This document shows, piece by piece, positions 44,053-53,645 of a stretch of DNA of 64,000 nt (positions within the stretch are counted from its first letter, which is position 1; every line of letters starts with the position of its first letter). The notes below the pieces were generated by a model that had not been told where the DNA came from, made no database searches, and worked only from the letters and a program-made list of their open reading frames with translations. Made by a program: the position numbers and the translations under genes. This DNA is from JABMRF01 sp964584985. GTDB lineage: Bacteria > Patescibacteriota > Patescibacteriia > UBA11705 > JABHMO01. The stretch lies in NCBI GenBank assembly GCA_964584985.1, contig CAZPBK010000001.1:62001-126000 (forward strand), in the 5' to 3' direction.

Positions 44053-44502
44053 CTAATCTCCAACCTTGAAAAAGAGCCAATTTTTCTCTTGATCTTTTAA
44101 ATTTATTAAAACAAATTTTCCGTTTAATCTATCGCCTTTTATTTTAAAAACAATTTTGTTTTTTTTAATATCCTCAGGTTCCCAAAAGCCTTTATCCCAA
44201 ATTTTCACCCGGCCGGCGCCATAATGACCTTTGGGTATTTCTCCTTCAAACCCCGCATAATCAAGCGGATGATCTTCGGTCCTGATGGCCAATCTTTTTA
44301 TACCGGAATCGGAGGGCTTTTTGGGTACAGCCCAGCTCCAAAGCACGCCTTCATGTTCCAATCTCAGATCATAATGCAAATTTTGGGCATGATGTTTTTG
44401 CACTACATAGGTTAAGTTTTTATCCTTTTTTTGGCCAACCTCGGCCTTTGGCTCGTGTGACTTTTCCAAATCTCTTTTTTGTTTGTATTTTTCCAAACCC
44501 AT
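44053..44502 (-). CDS. Stand-alone LigD-type 3'-phosphoesterase domain
   Basis: A 149-aa protein matching the phosphoesterase module of DNA ligase D. Conserved residues are KHHAQNLHYDLRLE (36-49), EDHPLDYAGFEG and GHYGAG, which hold the metal-binding His and Asp. The enzyme removes 3'-phosphates or 3'-ribonucleotides at DNA ends. Ligase and polymerase modules are missing and no Ku gene is nearby. The gene follows the broken pcm by 10 bases, at the end of a glycosylation operon. Confidence 0.88.
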   Translation of the reverse strand: MGLEKYKQKRDLEKSHEPKAEVGQKKDKNLTYVVQKHHAQNLHYDLRLEHEGVLWSWAVPKKPSDSGIKRLAIRTEDHPLDYAGFEGEIPKGHYGAGRVKIWDKGFWEPEDIKKNKIVFKIKGDRLNGKFVLINLKDQEKNWLFFKVGD

Positions 44503-44512
44503 TTTTATTAAA

Positions 44513-45147
44513 TTAATTTTTATCTTCTTGATTTACCAAGGGAACAAAAGCAAAACCGGGAAACTCTTTTTGTTCAAACTCCTTTTCCGCTCTTTTTTTA
44601 ATTAGCCATAAACTGCTTTTTACCGGACAAACCAAACAGCCGCTGATTTTTAATTGTTCCAACCAAAATTCAGGTATTTGTTCTCCGGCGGCTGCGACAA
44701 TAATTTTATCGTAGGGCGCGAATTCAGACAATCCTTTGCCGGCGTCAGTGCAAATAAATTTTACTCGCTGATATAGTTTTTTATATTTTTTTAAATTACT
44801 TTGACCGGATCTTTTTAATTGCTTAATCCTTTCCATCGCCAAAACTTGACCGTTTTTTCCCGCTAATTCGGCCAAAAGTCCGGTTTGCCAACCGCTACCG
44901 AACCTATCTCAAAAACTTTATCGCCATTTTTGACTTGTAATTTTTCCAACATAAAAGCCACAGTGGCCGGCTGGGATATGGTTTGTCCCCGGCCAATGGG
45001 CAGCGGACGATTTTCATAAGCTTCACCTTTGTATTCCGGCGTAACAAAATCTTTTCTGTCCACTTTTTCAAAAACGTGAATAATCTCTTTGGACTGCAAA
45101 TAGCCTGTATCAATTAATTGTTCAATCAATAAATGCATAAAAATCAT
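44513..45147 (-). pseudogene. pcm: Protein-L-isoaspartate methyltransferase, split by one frameshift
   Basis: Two frames together make one PCMT of about 210 aa. The first (45147-44863) carries the N-terminus through ENRPLPIGRGQTISQP to the SAM motif KVFEIGS. The second (44875-44513) begins just after it and continues through LAMERI and VCTD-like FICTDAGKG to the C-terminus. Reading across, loss of a single base near 44898-44902 breaks the SAM loop: the other frame reads GSGWQTGLLAEL. It is either a true pseudogene or an assembly error. The start could be the ATG at 45147 or 45138. Confidence 0.8.
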
Positions 45148-46279
45148 TAAAAAAATTTTCCTCGGTAAACTCTTTGGCTTTTTTTAAACAATTTTCAGAA
45201 AACTCATTGAATTTTTGATCAATTAAATCTTCGGCTTTTGAAAATTTATAATAAAGATCCTTTTTATTTCCGGGGAAAAAGGTAAAACCGGTTTCTCCCG
45301 ATTCAATCAATTCGCTAATTCCGCCAATTTTTGCGCCGATAACCGGCACTCCGTTTTGATAAGCCAAAGGAATTACCGTAGGCGAATTTTCATAGCACAA
45401 GCTGGGGATTAATAAAAAATCAACTTTTTGAAAATTTTTTTCTAATTCCGATCCATGTTTTCGTCCCAAAATCTTAATGTTTTTTTGATCTTTTGGTTTT
45501 AAATTTCCCGAGCCCACAATAAGTAACTCACTATCAATTTCATTTTCTTGCCAAAAATTAATCAACCAATCAAGGCCTTTGTGCTTTTCCCATTGCCCGA
45601 TAAACAAATAACGCTTATTTTTACTTTTTTTCGGCTCAGATTTTATTTTTCCGGACACCGGATTGTTTATTATTTTAATTTGAGAATTCGGGAAAAAGCC
45701 CTTTTCAGTGTAAAAGTCGGCCAACCAAACTGAAGGGGAAATTACTTTTTCCGGCGAGCCAAAAGTCTTTTTGCATAATCTCTCATATTTTCTTATCGGC
45801 CAACCTTGAACCATAAAACTCTTTTCTTTTCCTTTAATTAATAAACCGGAAGGCACGGAAAGCTGGACATCATGCAGATAATGAAAGTGTTTTATGCCCA
45901 AATCCCTGATCACTTTCGGTACTCGCAAACTCAATCCTTTTAAATTATGTGTAATTATTAAATCCGGTTTTTCTTTTTGTAAAATTTTTTTCACTGTTTT
46001 AGCGGCAAAAAAATTAAACAAATCAAAAATATGCCAAAAAATCCTAATAAAAAACGGCCACTTATGGTCGTTTATATAATAAAATATATTCAAAGGCTTA
46101 AATCGATAAATTCTAATCCCAGCTTCAATTTTCTGTTTTAAACCACTTTTTGGCTTGGTTGATATAACCAAAACATCTTCACCGCGTGCTTTTAGCCCTT
46201 CAGCCATAGTCTTAACTACATTTTCCGCTCCGCCGCGAGTATAAGGTTCGTACAAATTACTGATTAAACAAATCTTCAT
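45122..46279 (-). CDS. Glycosyltransferase family 4
   Basis: A 385-aa GT-B glycosyltransferase. The N-terminus has ISNLYEPYTRGGAENVV, the C-terminal domain has YLFIGQWEKHKGLDWL and the E-x7-E region as LCYENSPTVIPLAYQNG with GAKIGGISELI. Such enzymes transfer sugars from nucleotide donors to lipid-linked acceptors. It overlaps the start of pcm and follows the radical SAM gene by 6 bases in the same operon. Confidence 0.88.
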   Translation of the reverse strand: MKICLISNLYEPYTRGGAENVVKTMAEGLKARGEDVLVISTKPKSGLKQKIEAGIRIYRFKPLNIFYYINDHKWPFFIRIFWHIFDLFNFFAAKTVKKILQKEKPDLIITHNLKGLSLRVPKVIRDLGIKHFHYLHDVQLSVPSGLLIKGKEKSFMVQGWPIRKYERLCKKTFGSPEKVISPSVWLADFYTEKGFFPNSQIKIINNPVSGKIKSEPKKSKNKRYLFIGQWEKHKGLDWLINFWQENEIDSELLIVGSGNLKPKDQKNIKILGRKHGSELEKNFQKVDFLLIPSLCYENSPTVIPLAYQNGVPVIGAKIGGISELIESGETGFTFFPGNKKDLYYKFSKAEDLIDQKFNEFSENCLKKAKEFTEENFFNDFYAFID

Positions 46280-46285
46280 GGCTTA

Positions 46286-47266
46286 TTAATTTTTATGCGG
46301 ACGCAAAGATAAAATATCGCACTTACCGCAATATATTTTTTGATTTTTTCTAAATTTTTGAAATTTTTTACTTTGCCAAATATCTTTTAAATCCTGCTCA
46401 ACCAGATTCCCGATTACCAACTTGGGCAAACCGCAACACGGCGTCACCTGTCCGTTAACATTAATATATACATCATTAAAAGTTCGCAAACAATAATGAC
46501 CAAACCTGTGCAAAAAAGGCTTTACCAGCTTATATAATATTTTTTGCCACCCGCTAAAGGCAGTATGAGGTACAAAGTCCAATCCCACCGAACTGTTTTT
46601 TAACTTTTTTTCAAGTTTTTTAATAGCTTTTTTTTCGCTTTTTAAATCAGGGCGATCAAAATCATGAAACCTTATATCCAATCTGGTTAAACGAAGACGA
46701 TCCACCTTGTTCTCCTTGGCAAACTCAGCAATATCCATTAAATCATTCAAATTGTCCTTCATCAAAACGGTTTGTAGATTAATCTTGGTTTCAGACTTAT
46801 TTTTCGCCAGCAAGTCAGCAAACTGCTTAATATTTTTTATTTGTTGACGACTGTCATGTCCTTGATAATCCGCCTTGGGCTTAATACTTTCCACGGAAAA
46901 ACTCACTTCGTCCACTCCGGAGATCAAGAGTTGTTTTTGTTTCTCTTCGGTCAAAAGAGCGGCGTTGGATGTAAAACGAACCTTTTTCCCTTTTTCTTTA
47001 GCCACCTGAATCATTTTTAATAAATCCGGATGCAACAAAGGCTCTCCCCACCCGGTTAAAATAACATCCTCAACTGAATTCAAACCGACCAATATTTTTT
47101 TAAAAAAATCAAAGTCCATCTGCTTTATTAAAACTTTCAAATCATGCCGCTGGCACATCGGACAATTAAAATTGCATTTATTGGTAATACTAATCTGAGC
47201 GGTTTTGGGATTTTGAGGAATAATGTAAAAAATCCGCCCAAGAACTTCTTTGATTAATTTCAGCAT
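46286..47266 (-). CDS. Radical SAM/SPASM protein
   Basis: A 326-aa radical SAM enzyme with CNFNCPMC (C-x3-C-x2-C) near residue 32 and a C-terminal SPASM-like segment with cysteines in TPCCGLPK and IYCGKCDIL. SPASM enzymes often modify peptides or sugars. It lies between two GT4 genes, overlapping the next one by 7 bases, so a sugar- or lipid-modifying role is possible, but the substrate is not evident. Confidence 0.8.
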   Translation of the reverse strand: MLKLIKEVLGRIFYIIPQNPKTAQISITNKCNFNCPMCQRHDLKVLIKQMDFDFFKKILVGLNSVEDVILTGWGEPLLHPDLLKMIQVAKEKGKKVRFTSNAALLTEEKQKQLLISGVDEVSFSVESIKPKADYQGHDSRQQIKNIKQFADLLAKNKSETKINLQTVLMKDNLNDLMDIAEFAKENKVDRLRLTRLDIRFHDFDRPDLKSEKKAIKKLEKKLKNSSVGLDFVPHTAFSGWQKILYKLVKPFLHRFGHYCLRTFNDVYINVNGQVTPCCGLPKLVIGNLVEQDLKDIWQSKKFQKFRKNQKIYCGKCDILSLRPHKN

Positions 47267-48420
47267 AAATCTATATATATTTTTTCCAACTGATCAATGA
47301 TCACCGACCAGCGATATTTTTTTTCAACGGTCTTAGCTCCGGTGGAACCAAACAATTTGATTTTTTTTGGATTTGCCACCAAATAACCGATCTTATTGGC
47401 AATATCTCGACTGTTGCCCGGCTCCATTAAAAGACCGTTTATTCCCGGATCCACAACAGCTCTGACACCCTTTAAATTAGAAGCCAAAACAGGCTTACCA
47501 CAAGCCATGGCCTCTACCAAAACAATACCAAAAGCTTCCGAGCTATTTATGGAGGGCAGAATAAACATATCTGATAAGTTATAATAATCCACTTTTACTT
47601 TATCAGGGATATAACCGGTAAAAATTACGCGATCATTAACCTTAAGATCATTAGCCATTTTTTGGTAATCTTTTTTCAAACGACCCCGCCCGACTATTAA
47701 GGCTTTTACCTTTTTGTCGTCAATCAGGGAAATTGCTTTAATTAAAAAATTCACCCCCTTAAAATAATGATTTTGCCCCAGTCCGCCCAAAAACATTACT
47801 ATTTTGTCATCTTGGTCAAAACCATACTTTTTCAAAAGAGCAATATTCTTTTCTTTGGGATTAAATCTTCTGGGCGCACCAAACGGCAATTCAACAAATT
47901 TTCCCAAATTTTGAAAATAATATTTTTGCACATTGGAAGCTTCAATATAATCAAAAGAGGAAACAATGATCTTATCAGCCATCTTTAAAAGTTGCTTCAA
48001 GAATATTCTTCTGGTAATTTTTTCATAAACGCCTTTCCAGCCTTTTAAATGCACATCCTGGTGGTAACTGACCACCAGCTTAATCTTGTCTTTTTTTAAT
48101 CGTTTAAGCAAACAAACAAAAAAAGCACTACCAAAAAGCGGATGATGATAATGAACAATATCATACTTCCATAATCGCCATATTAACTGTGGCATAACCG
48201 CTCCGAGTCCGGAGCGCAACCAAGGAATCAGTTTTTTTATTTTGTATTGTCTATCGCCAAAATCAACCCCAGCTTTTGGCAATAAAACAGTTACCTCATG
48301 CCCTCTTTTGGCCAATTGTTCAGCATAAGAATGCGCCACCATGCCCAGTCCCCCGGCCTGAGGCGGTAACATGCAAACCACCTGAGCTATTTTTAATTTT
48401 TTTTCCTGTTTATTATTCAT
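47260..48420 (-). CDS. Glycosyltransferase family 4
   Basis: A 386-aa GT-B glycosyltransferase with PPQAGGLGMVAHSYAEQLAKRGHEV at the start in shortened form (motif positions about 19-43), a MFLGGLGQNHYFKG donor-domain start, and NSSEAFGIVLVEAMACGKPV with the conserved Glu residues. It overlaps genes on both sides by 7-8 bases, so translation is coupled through the operon. Confidence 0.88.
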   Translation of the reverse strand: MNNKQEKKLKIAQVVCMLPPQAGGLGMVAHSYAEQLAKRGHEVTVLLPKAGVDFGDRQYKIKKLIPWLRSGLGAVMPQLIWRLWKYDIVHYHHPLFGSAFFVCLLKRLKKDKIKLVVSYHQDVHLKGWKGVYEKITRRIFLKQLLKMADKIIVSSFDYIEASNVQKYYFQNLGKFVELPFGAPRRFNPKEKNIALLKKYGFDQDDKIVMFLGGLGQNHYFKGVNFLIKAISLIDDKKVKALIVGRGRLKKDYQKMANDLKVNDRVIFTGYIPDKVKVDYYNLSDMFILPSINSSEAFGIVLVEAMACGKPVLASNLKGVRAVVDPGINGLLMEPGNSRDIANKIGYLVANPKKIKLFGSTGAKTVEKKYRWSVIIDQLEKIYIDLC

Positions 48421-49012
48421 TTGTTGCCTGGTCTTCCTTTTTTTCTTGATTAAAACTTGTTGGATTTAAAATTTCTTTGTTTTTCTCCTTATTTTGGGTG
48501 ACAAACAAAGGCTCGCAAGTGGATATTAAATCATCGGATAATACCGTACAAGTATTTACATAATTAACCGGTTCCAAATCAACCTCTTCTTCTCCCAAAA
48601 ACTGTTCCTCATGATAATTTTGAACTATGCATTCTCCTTTATCATTGGAACGCAAAACCCTAACCAAGGAATAGGAAACAGTTTTTTCTTTTGTCTGAGC
48701 CAAATCGTCAACCAATAAGATATTTCGTCTCTGACAATTGTCAAAAGATTCCTTAAAACATTTTTTTACTTTAGAATTACTTTTTCCGGCAACCAACTCT
48801 CCGTTTTTATCTTGACTTTCATACCAAATTCCGCAAGTTTTTTCTTGCGCATTATAAAAATGCTCCACCGGCATAGCTACTGCATAACGAAAAGATCTTT
48901 TTAATTGCATTTGCGAATTGGGATAAACAAACTTGAAAAAGGCCAATACGGCCACAATTACCACCAATACGGCTAACCAAATTGCTTTTTTCATATTTTT
49001 TGATTCTACCAT
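48413..49012 (-). CDS. Single-pass membrane protein of unknown function
   Basis: A protein of about 199 aa with one N-terminal membrane segment (about 10-29) and an extracytoplasmic part with six cysteines that could form disulfides. The C-terminus is Lys/Glu-rich. No family recognised. Possible starts are a GTG at 49048, the ATG at 49012 (chosen) and an ATG at 48994. It overlaps the GT2 gene upstream by 7 bases, so it belongs to the glycosylation operon. Confidence 0.6.
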   Translation of the reverse strand: MVESKNMKKAIWLAVLVVIVAVLAFFKFVYPNSQMQLKRSFRYAVAMPVEHFYNAQEKTCGIWYESQDKNGELVAGKSNSKVKKCFKESFDNCQRRNILLVDDLAQTKEKTVSYSLVRVLRSNDKGECIVQNYHEEQFLGEEEVDLEPVNYVNTCTVLSDDLISTCEPLFVTQNKEKNKEILNPTSFNQEKKEDQATNE

Positions 49013-50070
49013 CTTATTATTAACTTTATTATTTTGTAATACCCCCACATTAAGGGATTAATAATTTTATTTAAAATAATGTTTTCTATTTCTTGAAATT
49101 TTATTTCCTTAACCATGTCCGGTAAAACTTGACTGTCTTTTTTTTCTCTTAAATTTTTAATTTGTTTTTTTGCTCTATGTATTTTTTTCCAGGTGGATGG
49201 TCTTAAAAAATAACCTTTTATTCTTAACTTTTGCCACAACCAACCTCCGAACAAAGAATAAACAATCATTCCCAGTTCCAGAAATATCACTATGGGCAAA
49301 AGCAGTAACACCGTTGCAAGCTTATAATATGTAAACAAAGCCAAATAACGATTACGCTCCATATAGTAAATCATGCGCACACTGCGAGAAAACTCATACT
49401 TATGATAAACTACTGATTTATCGGCCAAATAAACTTCATATCCGGCCAATTTAGCTCGCCAGCCCATTTCTAGATCATCATGATACATAAAATATTCCTC
49501 ATTGTACAGACCGATTTTATCCACGACTTTTCTGTCGGTAATATAAGAACAACCACTGGCATAACCTTTTATTCGGCTAATTTCGGGACGATCCGCCGAA
49601 TCTGATTTTTTATAACCGCGAGTAAAACCAAAACCCAAATAATGCAGTTCATTGCCCAAAGAGTTAATTTTCGCCTTGTTAAAATTACCGTCTTCAGGAT
49701 AAAGTAAAATCTTTGATTGAACCATCCCCGGATTTTTCGCACCCTCAAAAGCCTTAACTAAATTCTCCAACCAAAATCGATCAAATCGCGTATCCATATT
49801 GGCAATCACATATAGATCAATCCCCTGTTCCCGCGCTTTTTTTATTCCCGCGTTATTAGCCGCCGCATAATTACCGTCTTTTCTGGGAATAATTTCCGCT
49901 TCCGGATATTTTTGCTTTAAATATTTTTCAGAATCTTCAGAGCTGGCATTGTCCACAATAAAAACCTTGAAATCTTTATAACTTTGTTCTTGCAAACTTT
50001 GCCGGCATTCACTTAAAAACTTTTTGGCATAATCCTTATAATTAACTAAAATAACCGCTGTTTTTTTCAT
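49006..50070 (-). CDS. Glycosyltransferase family 2
   Basis: A 354-aa transferase with TAVILVNYKDYAKKF, VDNASSEDSE and VIANMDTRFDRFW (DxD-like). The HDDLEMGWRAKLAGYEV block is typical of rhamnosyltransferase-like GT2 enzymes. A C-terminal membrane segment (about 243-265) precedes a basic tail. Part of the second glycosylation operon. Confidence 0.85.
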   Translation of the reverse strand: MKKTAVILVNYKDYAKKFLSECRQSLQEQSYKDFKVFIVDNASSEDSEKYLKQKYPEAEIIPRKDGNYAAANNAGIKKAREQGIDLYVIANMDTRFDRFWLENLVKAFEGAKNPGMVQSKILLYPEDGNFNKAKINSLGNELHYLGFGFTRGYKKSDSADRPEISRIKGYASGCSYITDRKVVDKIGLYNEEYFMYHDDLEMGWRAKLAGYEVYLADKSVVYHKYEFSRSVRMIYYMERNRYLALFTYYKLATVLLLLPIVIFLELGMIVYSLFGGWLWQKLRIKGYFLRPSTWKKIHRAKKQIKNLREKKDSQVLPDMVKEIKFQEIENIILNKIINPLMWGYYKIIKLIIRW

Positions 50071-50073
50071 AAA

Positions 50074-50418
50074 CTAATTTTCTCCTTGATTTTTTTTAGT
50101 GGAATCAACCGCGATTTTCCCGACCAATTCAGTCATTTTTTCTTCTATTTTATTTAATTTTAAATTCAAACGAAAACCGGCGTAAAACAAGATAATCACT
50201 GCTAAATAAATAATCAAATCTACTCCCCGACCCACTCCTATCATGTTGGCCACATAACTCACGCTCATGGGAAAAATATCAATCAATGCCACAATTAGCC
50301 AAAGTAATGTCCAAAATCCAAACAACCAAACTGAAATTTGTTTTTGCTTAAGTTTAACCGCTGCCCTGAAAATAACAAAAGCGATAAACAACAATATCAA
50401 AACTTGAAAAACAGACAT
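50074..50418 (-). CDS. DUF2304 membrane protein
   Basis: A 114-aa protein with three hydrophobic segments (about 4-20, 28-48, 66-86) and the VGRGVDLIIYLAVI pattern of DUF2304. These proteins are usually encoded beside a GT2 gene of the DPM type, and that is the case here (2-base gap to the GT2 at 50421-51083). They may help anchor or assist that enzyme; function is not established. Confidence 0.8.
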   Translation of the reverse strand: MSVFQVLILLFIAFVIFRAAVKLKQKQISVWLFGFWTLLWLIVALIDIFPMSVSYVANMIGVGRGVDLIIYLAVIILFYAGFRLNLKLNKIEEKMTELVGKIAVDSTKKNQGEN

Positions 50419-50420
50419 AG

Positions 50421-51083
50421 CTAATTTAATAATTTATTAATCATCATTTTCCAGCCCATACTTATTTTCGGTTTAACTTTTTTGTTAGTTGCATACTCAT
50501 CATAATTAACCACAATGGAAACCTCGGTGCAATTTAAGTTTTTCTTTTTTATATTCTGCATTATTTCACTACAATGCATAAAATCATTTTTTCGCCAATA
50601 TAAATCCTTATAAACTCGAGTTCGAAAAGCTCTTAACCCACTTTGCGGATCACTGAATTGCAGATCCAACACCTTTTTGGAAAAAATCCGAGCCAAGCCT
50701 AAAATTATCTTCTTTTTCCCCGGCAGATCGCTTTTTTTCTGCAAAAACCTGGAGCCGATCACTACTTCAGATCCGGCCTTAAGTTGATTAACCAGTTTTT
50801 CAATATCTTTAACTCTATGCTGTCCGTCGGCGTCAAAATGTACCACAAAATCATAACCGGCGCCAACGGCAAACTCACTACCTGTTCTAAGCGCCGCCCC
50901 CTGTCCCAAATTGACCAAATGTCTGGTTCGATAAATCGGCAAATCACCCAAATTTTTCCAAGTTGCGTCTCTGCTACCATCATCCACCACCAAAACATCA
51001 TAACCGTTTTGACAAAGATCTTTAACCGTGACAAATATTCTTTTTTGTTCATTATAAGCGGGAATCACCACCAAAGTTTTCAT
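50421..51083 (-). CDS. Glycosyltransferase family 2 (DPM1-like)
   Basis: A 220-aa GT2 with LVVIPAYNEQKRI, VVDDGSRD, HFDADGQH and IGSRFL, the blocks of polyprenyl-phosphate mannosyl/glucosyltransferases. It has no C-terminal membrane helices, which the neighbouring DUF2304 protein may supply. It follows the SDR gene by 1 base. Confidence 0.88.
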   Translation of the reverse strand: MKTLVVIPAYNEQKRIFVTVKDLCQNGYDVLVVDDGSRDATWKNLGDLPIYRTRHLVNLGQGAALRTGSEFAVGAGYDFVVHFDADGQHRVKDIEKLVNQLKAGSEVVIGSRFLQKKSDLPGKKKIILGLARIFSKKVLDLQFSDPQSGLRAFRTRVYKDLYWRKNDFMHCSEIMQNIKKKNLNCTEVSIVVNYDEYATNKKVKPKISMGWKMMINKLLN

Positions 51084-51084
51084 A

Positions 51085-52089
51085 TTAAATATCTGTACTA
51101 AAAGTTAAAAGATTTTTATGTGCTTTGGTAAAATCAATGGTTTTTTGCAAACCGTCTTCCAGAGTCACCACCGGAATCCACCCGAGATCCTCTTTGATTT
51201 TGGTAATGTCCGGCAAGGCCAACTCCCTCATAAAAAGCTCTTTTTCAGCTGTCTTTATCTCAGACTTGGAATTAGTCAAATCTATGATTTTTTCAGCAAT
51301 ATCACCTATTTTATAAACATCCGTACTCCCCACATTCACCGGCTCTTTAATATCGGATCTCATTACTTTTAAGCATCCTTCCACCGCATCGCTGACATAA
51401 CATAGAGAAGTGGTGAAATCCTTGGTACCATAGATTGTTAAATTCTTATTTTCCAGAGCGTTGATAATAAAATCCGGTATCATTTGCCCATCATCCAAAA
51501 GCATTTTTGGCCCATAAGTTCTAAAAAATCTGATCGTACGCACTTCCAAACCCTTGATTTCAGCATAAGTTCTGACCACTGTTTCGGCATATCTTTTTCC
51601 TTCATCATAACAGGCTCTGGGATCATCCAAGCGAGAAATGCCTTGAAAATCTTCTTTCACAAATTCGTCTTTGGGGGTTTCTCCGTACACCACCGAAGAA
51701 GAAGCCTGTAAAAATCTGGCTTGATATTTAACCGCTATATCCAAAGCATTAATCAAGCCCAAAGTCTGGGTCCTAACCGTATCCAATTTTAATTTTTCAA
51801 AATTTTTAACCGAAGTGGGACAAGCTAAATTATAAACCTCTTGAATCCCAAAAACTTTTAATTGTAAAGAAGCCAGCTCCTTGTTGTTTTCCAAATTTAA
51901 TTTTTCGGTTATATCAGCTTTGATAAACTTAAAATTAGGTGCTCTTAACAAATGATTAATATTATTTTCCGAACTGGTGACAAAGTTGTCCACACAGATA
52001 ACATTAGATTCGGAAAGCAATCTTTCACATAAATGCGCACCGATAAAACCGGCTCCGCCGATCACTAAAATATTTTTTTTATTGTCCAT
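51085..52089 (-). CDS. NAD-dependent sugar epimerase/decarboxylase (UDP-xylose synthase-like SDR)
   Basis: A 334-aa extended SDR enzyme with GGAGFIGAHL near the start, YNLACPTS, and ACYDEGKRYAET, which holds the catalytic Tyr and Lys. The CYDEGKR signature is shared with the UDP-xylose synthase at 33137-34075, but the two proteins are clearly diverged (insertions around residue 60). It may make a related nucleotide sugar. It is the first gene of the second glycosylation operon. Confidence 0.8.
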   Translation of the reverse strand: MDNKKNILVIGGAGFIGAHLCERLLSESNVICVDNFVTSSENNINHLLRAPNFKFIKADITEKLNLENNKELASLQLKVFGIQEVYNLACPTSVKNFEKLKLDTVRTQTLGLINALDIAVKYQARFLQASSSVVYGETPKDEFVKEDFQGISRLDDPRACYDEGKRYAETVVRTYAEIKGLEVRTIRFFRTYGPKMLLDDGQMIPDFIINALENKNLTIYGTKDFTTSLCYVSDAVEGCLKVMRSDIKEPVNVGSTDVYKIGDIAEKIIDLTNSKSEIKTAEKELFMRELALPDITKIKEDLGWIPVVTLEDGLQKTIDFTKAHKNLLTFSTDI

Positions 52090-52153
52090 AAGGCAAAAAA
52101 TTAATTTTTAGGCTTATTTTATACTCTTATTTTAACTTTTTTTATAAATAAAA

Positions 52154-52351
52154 TCAAACCTGAGATTTATATTCCCCTTCTTCCAAAATCAACCAAAGGA
52201 TTCCGCTGATAACCGCCAAAACCACCAACCAACCAAAATCAAAGTAATATCTGATAAAACCGTCTTGAATATTGTCAATCAAATAAAAAAGTCCCAAAAA
52301 GATTAAATCTATCCAAAAAAATTCCTTAAAAAAAATTCTTAAATACTGCAT
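52154..52351 (-). CDS. Small membrane protein, 65 aa
   Basis: Two hydrophobic segments (about 11-27 and 38-56) and an acidic C-terminus with EEGEY. No family recognised. It follows the 419-aa gene at a distance of 34 bases on the same strand, and may belong to that unit. Confidence 0.5.
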   Translation of the reverse strand: MQYLRIFFKEFFWIDLIFLGLFYLIDNIQDGFIRYYFDFGWLVVLAVISGILWLILEEGEYKSQV

Positions 52352-52385
52352 ATTTTAATACTTGTTTTTTACAATTATCCCCGGT

Positions 52386-53645
52386 TTATTCAAATTCAAT
52401 CTTAATACGGTTAATCTTAAACTTTTGTTCATCCAAACGGGCAAAAGGCACCCAAAAACTAAAAATAAAACGATCAAAATCTCCATAAGAGTAATAGTTT
52501 TTCGGAGACAATAAAAATTCCAAACTCTTAGTTTGCCAATCATCTGAATTTTCATTGTTAACTTGAGCGTTCTCTTTCTTGTCCTGAAAACTGAAATGAT
52601 CAAACGGTTTAAAAGAAATAAAACCGTTGGTACGCATTTTTAAATCTCCAATTTTTGAATAAACCTTTACCGGCTTGGAATAATCACGCAAATCAGCGGT
52701 TTTATATTTTAAAATCTCGTTTAATTGAAATTCTTGACTATTTAATAAAATGGTTTGCTTGCTTTCCCTGTGCGGAGTAAAAAAACTCAAATAATCGGCT
52801 TGAACCCAAAATTCGGAGTATTCTTTTTTCTTTAATTGCGGATAATGGATCGAAAGATCTTCGGTCAAGAATATCTTGTCGGAAAACAAAACAACCGGGG
52901 AATTTATTTTTATACTGTTGGTCACAACATCTTCACCCGCTTTCCAACTTAATTTATACCAACCTTTTTGACCCAAAAATTCTTGAACACCAAAATTGCT
53001 CAAAAAATTTAATTGGCCGTTCCCCTCGGCAACACCATCGTCTTTAATTATTTCATGGTAAATCTGCGTCTCCCGATCAAAAATCTCTAACTCTACAGGA
53101 TCGGCTCCGGCATGACGATTTATATCAAAATGCTCAATCTCTAAATCCAGTAAATCTTTATCAGCCCAAAAATAAAACTCAAAAGAACCGCGCAATCGAA
53201 TGTTTATATCGGTTGATTTTTGTTGATCTTTTTTTACGCTCGGCAATCGCTTATTTAACATGCTCCGGGGATCTGACAAAACTCGCCAATCATATTCTCC
53301 GGTACTTGGGTTTTCCAATTTACCCAATTCAATCGGCTGACCTGATTTATTTTTATATTCAATACTAACCCGACCTCGGGTGAAATTATTTTTAACTTTT
53401 ACTTCAAAATGCACCGGATAACCGCGTACCGCCTGATAATTTCGCCCGGTTTCATCTTTTTGCGGCAAAACCAGACTTTCATTGGGATAAAGCCGGGAAA
53501 TAAAACGATTGTCACGGACAAAATCATAACTATGCTCCCACGGTGTTAAAACAGCCAGATTCTTATCAATAATAAACACACTCAACCCCAAAAAGCCTGA
53601 AAAAATCACAATAGTTGTTAACCATTTAAAAGTTTTAATCTTCAT
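52386..53645 (-). CDS. Membrane-anchored extracytoplasmic protein of unknown function
   Basis: A 419-aa protein with one N-terminal membrane segment (about 9-27) and a long, beta-rich extracytoplasmic part. No catalytic motif or known domain is visible. Its start overlaps the stop of the GT39-like gene by 11 bases, so the two are translationally coupled and probably act together in surface glycosylation. Confidence 0.6.
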   Translation of the reverse strand: MKIKTFKWLTTIVIFSGFLGLSVFIIDKNLAVLTPWEHSYDFVRDNRFISRLYPNESLVLPQKDETGRNYQAVRGYPVHFEVKVKNNFTRGRVSIEYKNKSGQPIELGKLENPSTGEYDWRVLSDPRSMLNKRLPSVKKDQQKSTDINIRLRGSFEFYFWADKDLLDLEIEHFDINRHAGADPVELEIFDRETQIYHEIIKDDGVAEGNGQLNFLSNFGVQEFLGQKGWYKLSWKAGEDVVTNSIKINSPVVLFSDKIFLTEDLSIHYPQLKKKEYSEFWVQADYLSFFTPHRESKQTILLNSQEFQLNEILKYKTADLRDYSKPVKVYSKIGDLKMRTNGFISFKPFDHFSFQDKKENAQVNNENSDDWQTKSLEFLLSPKNYYSYGDFDRFIFSFWVPFARLDEQKFKINRIKIEFE

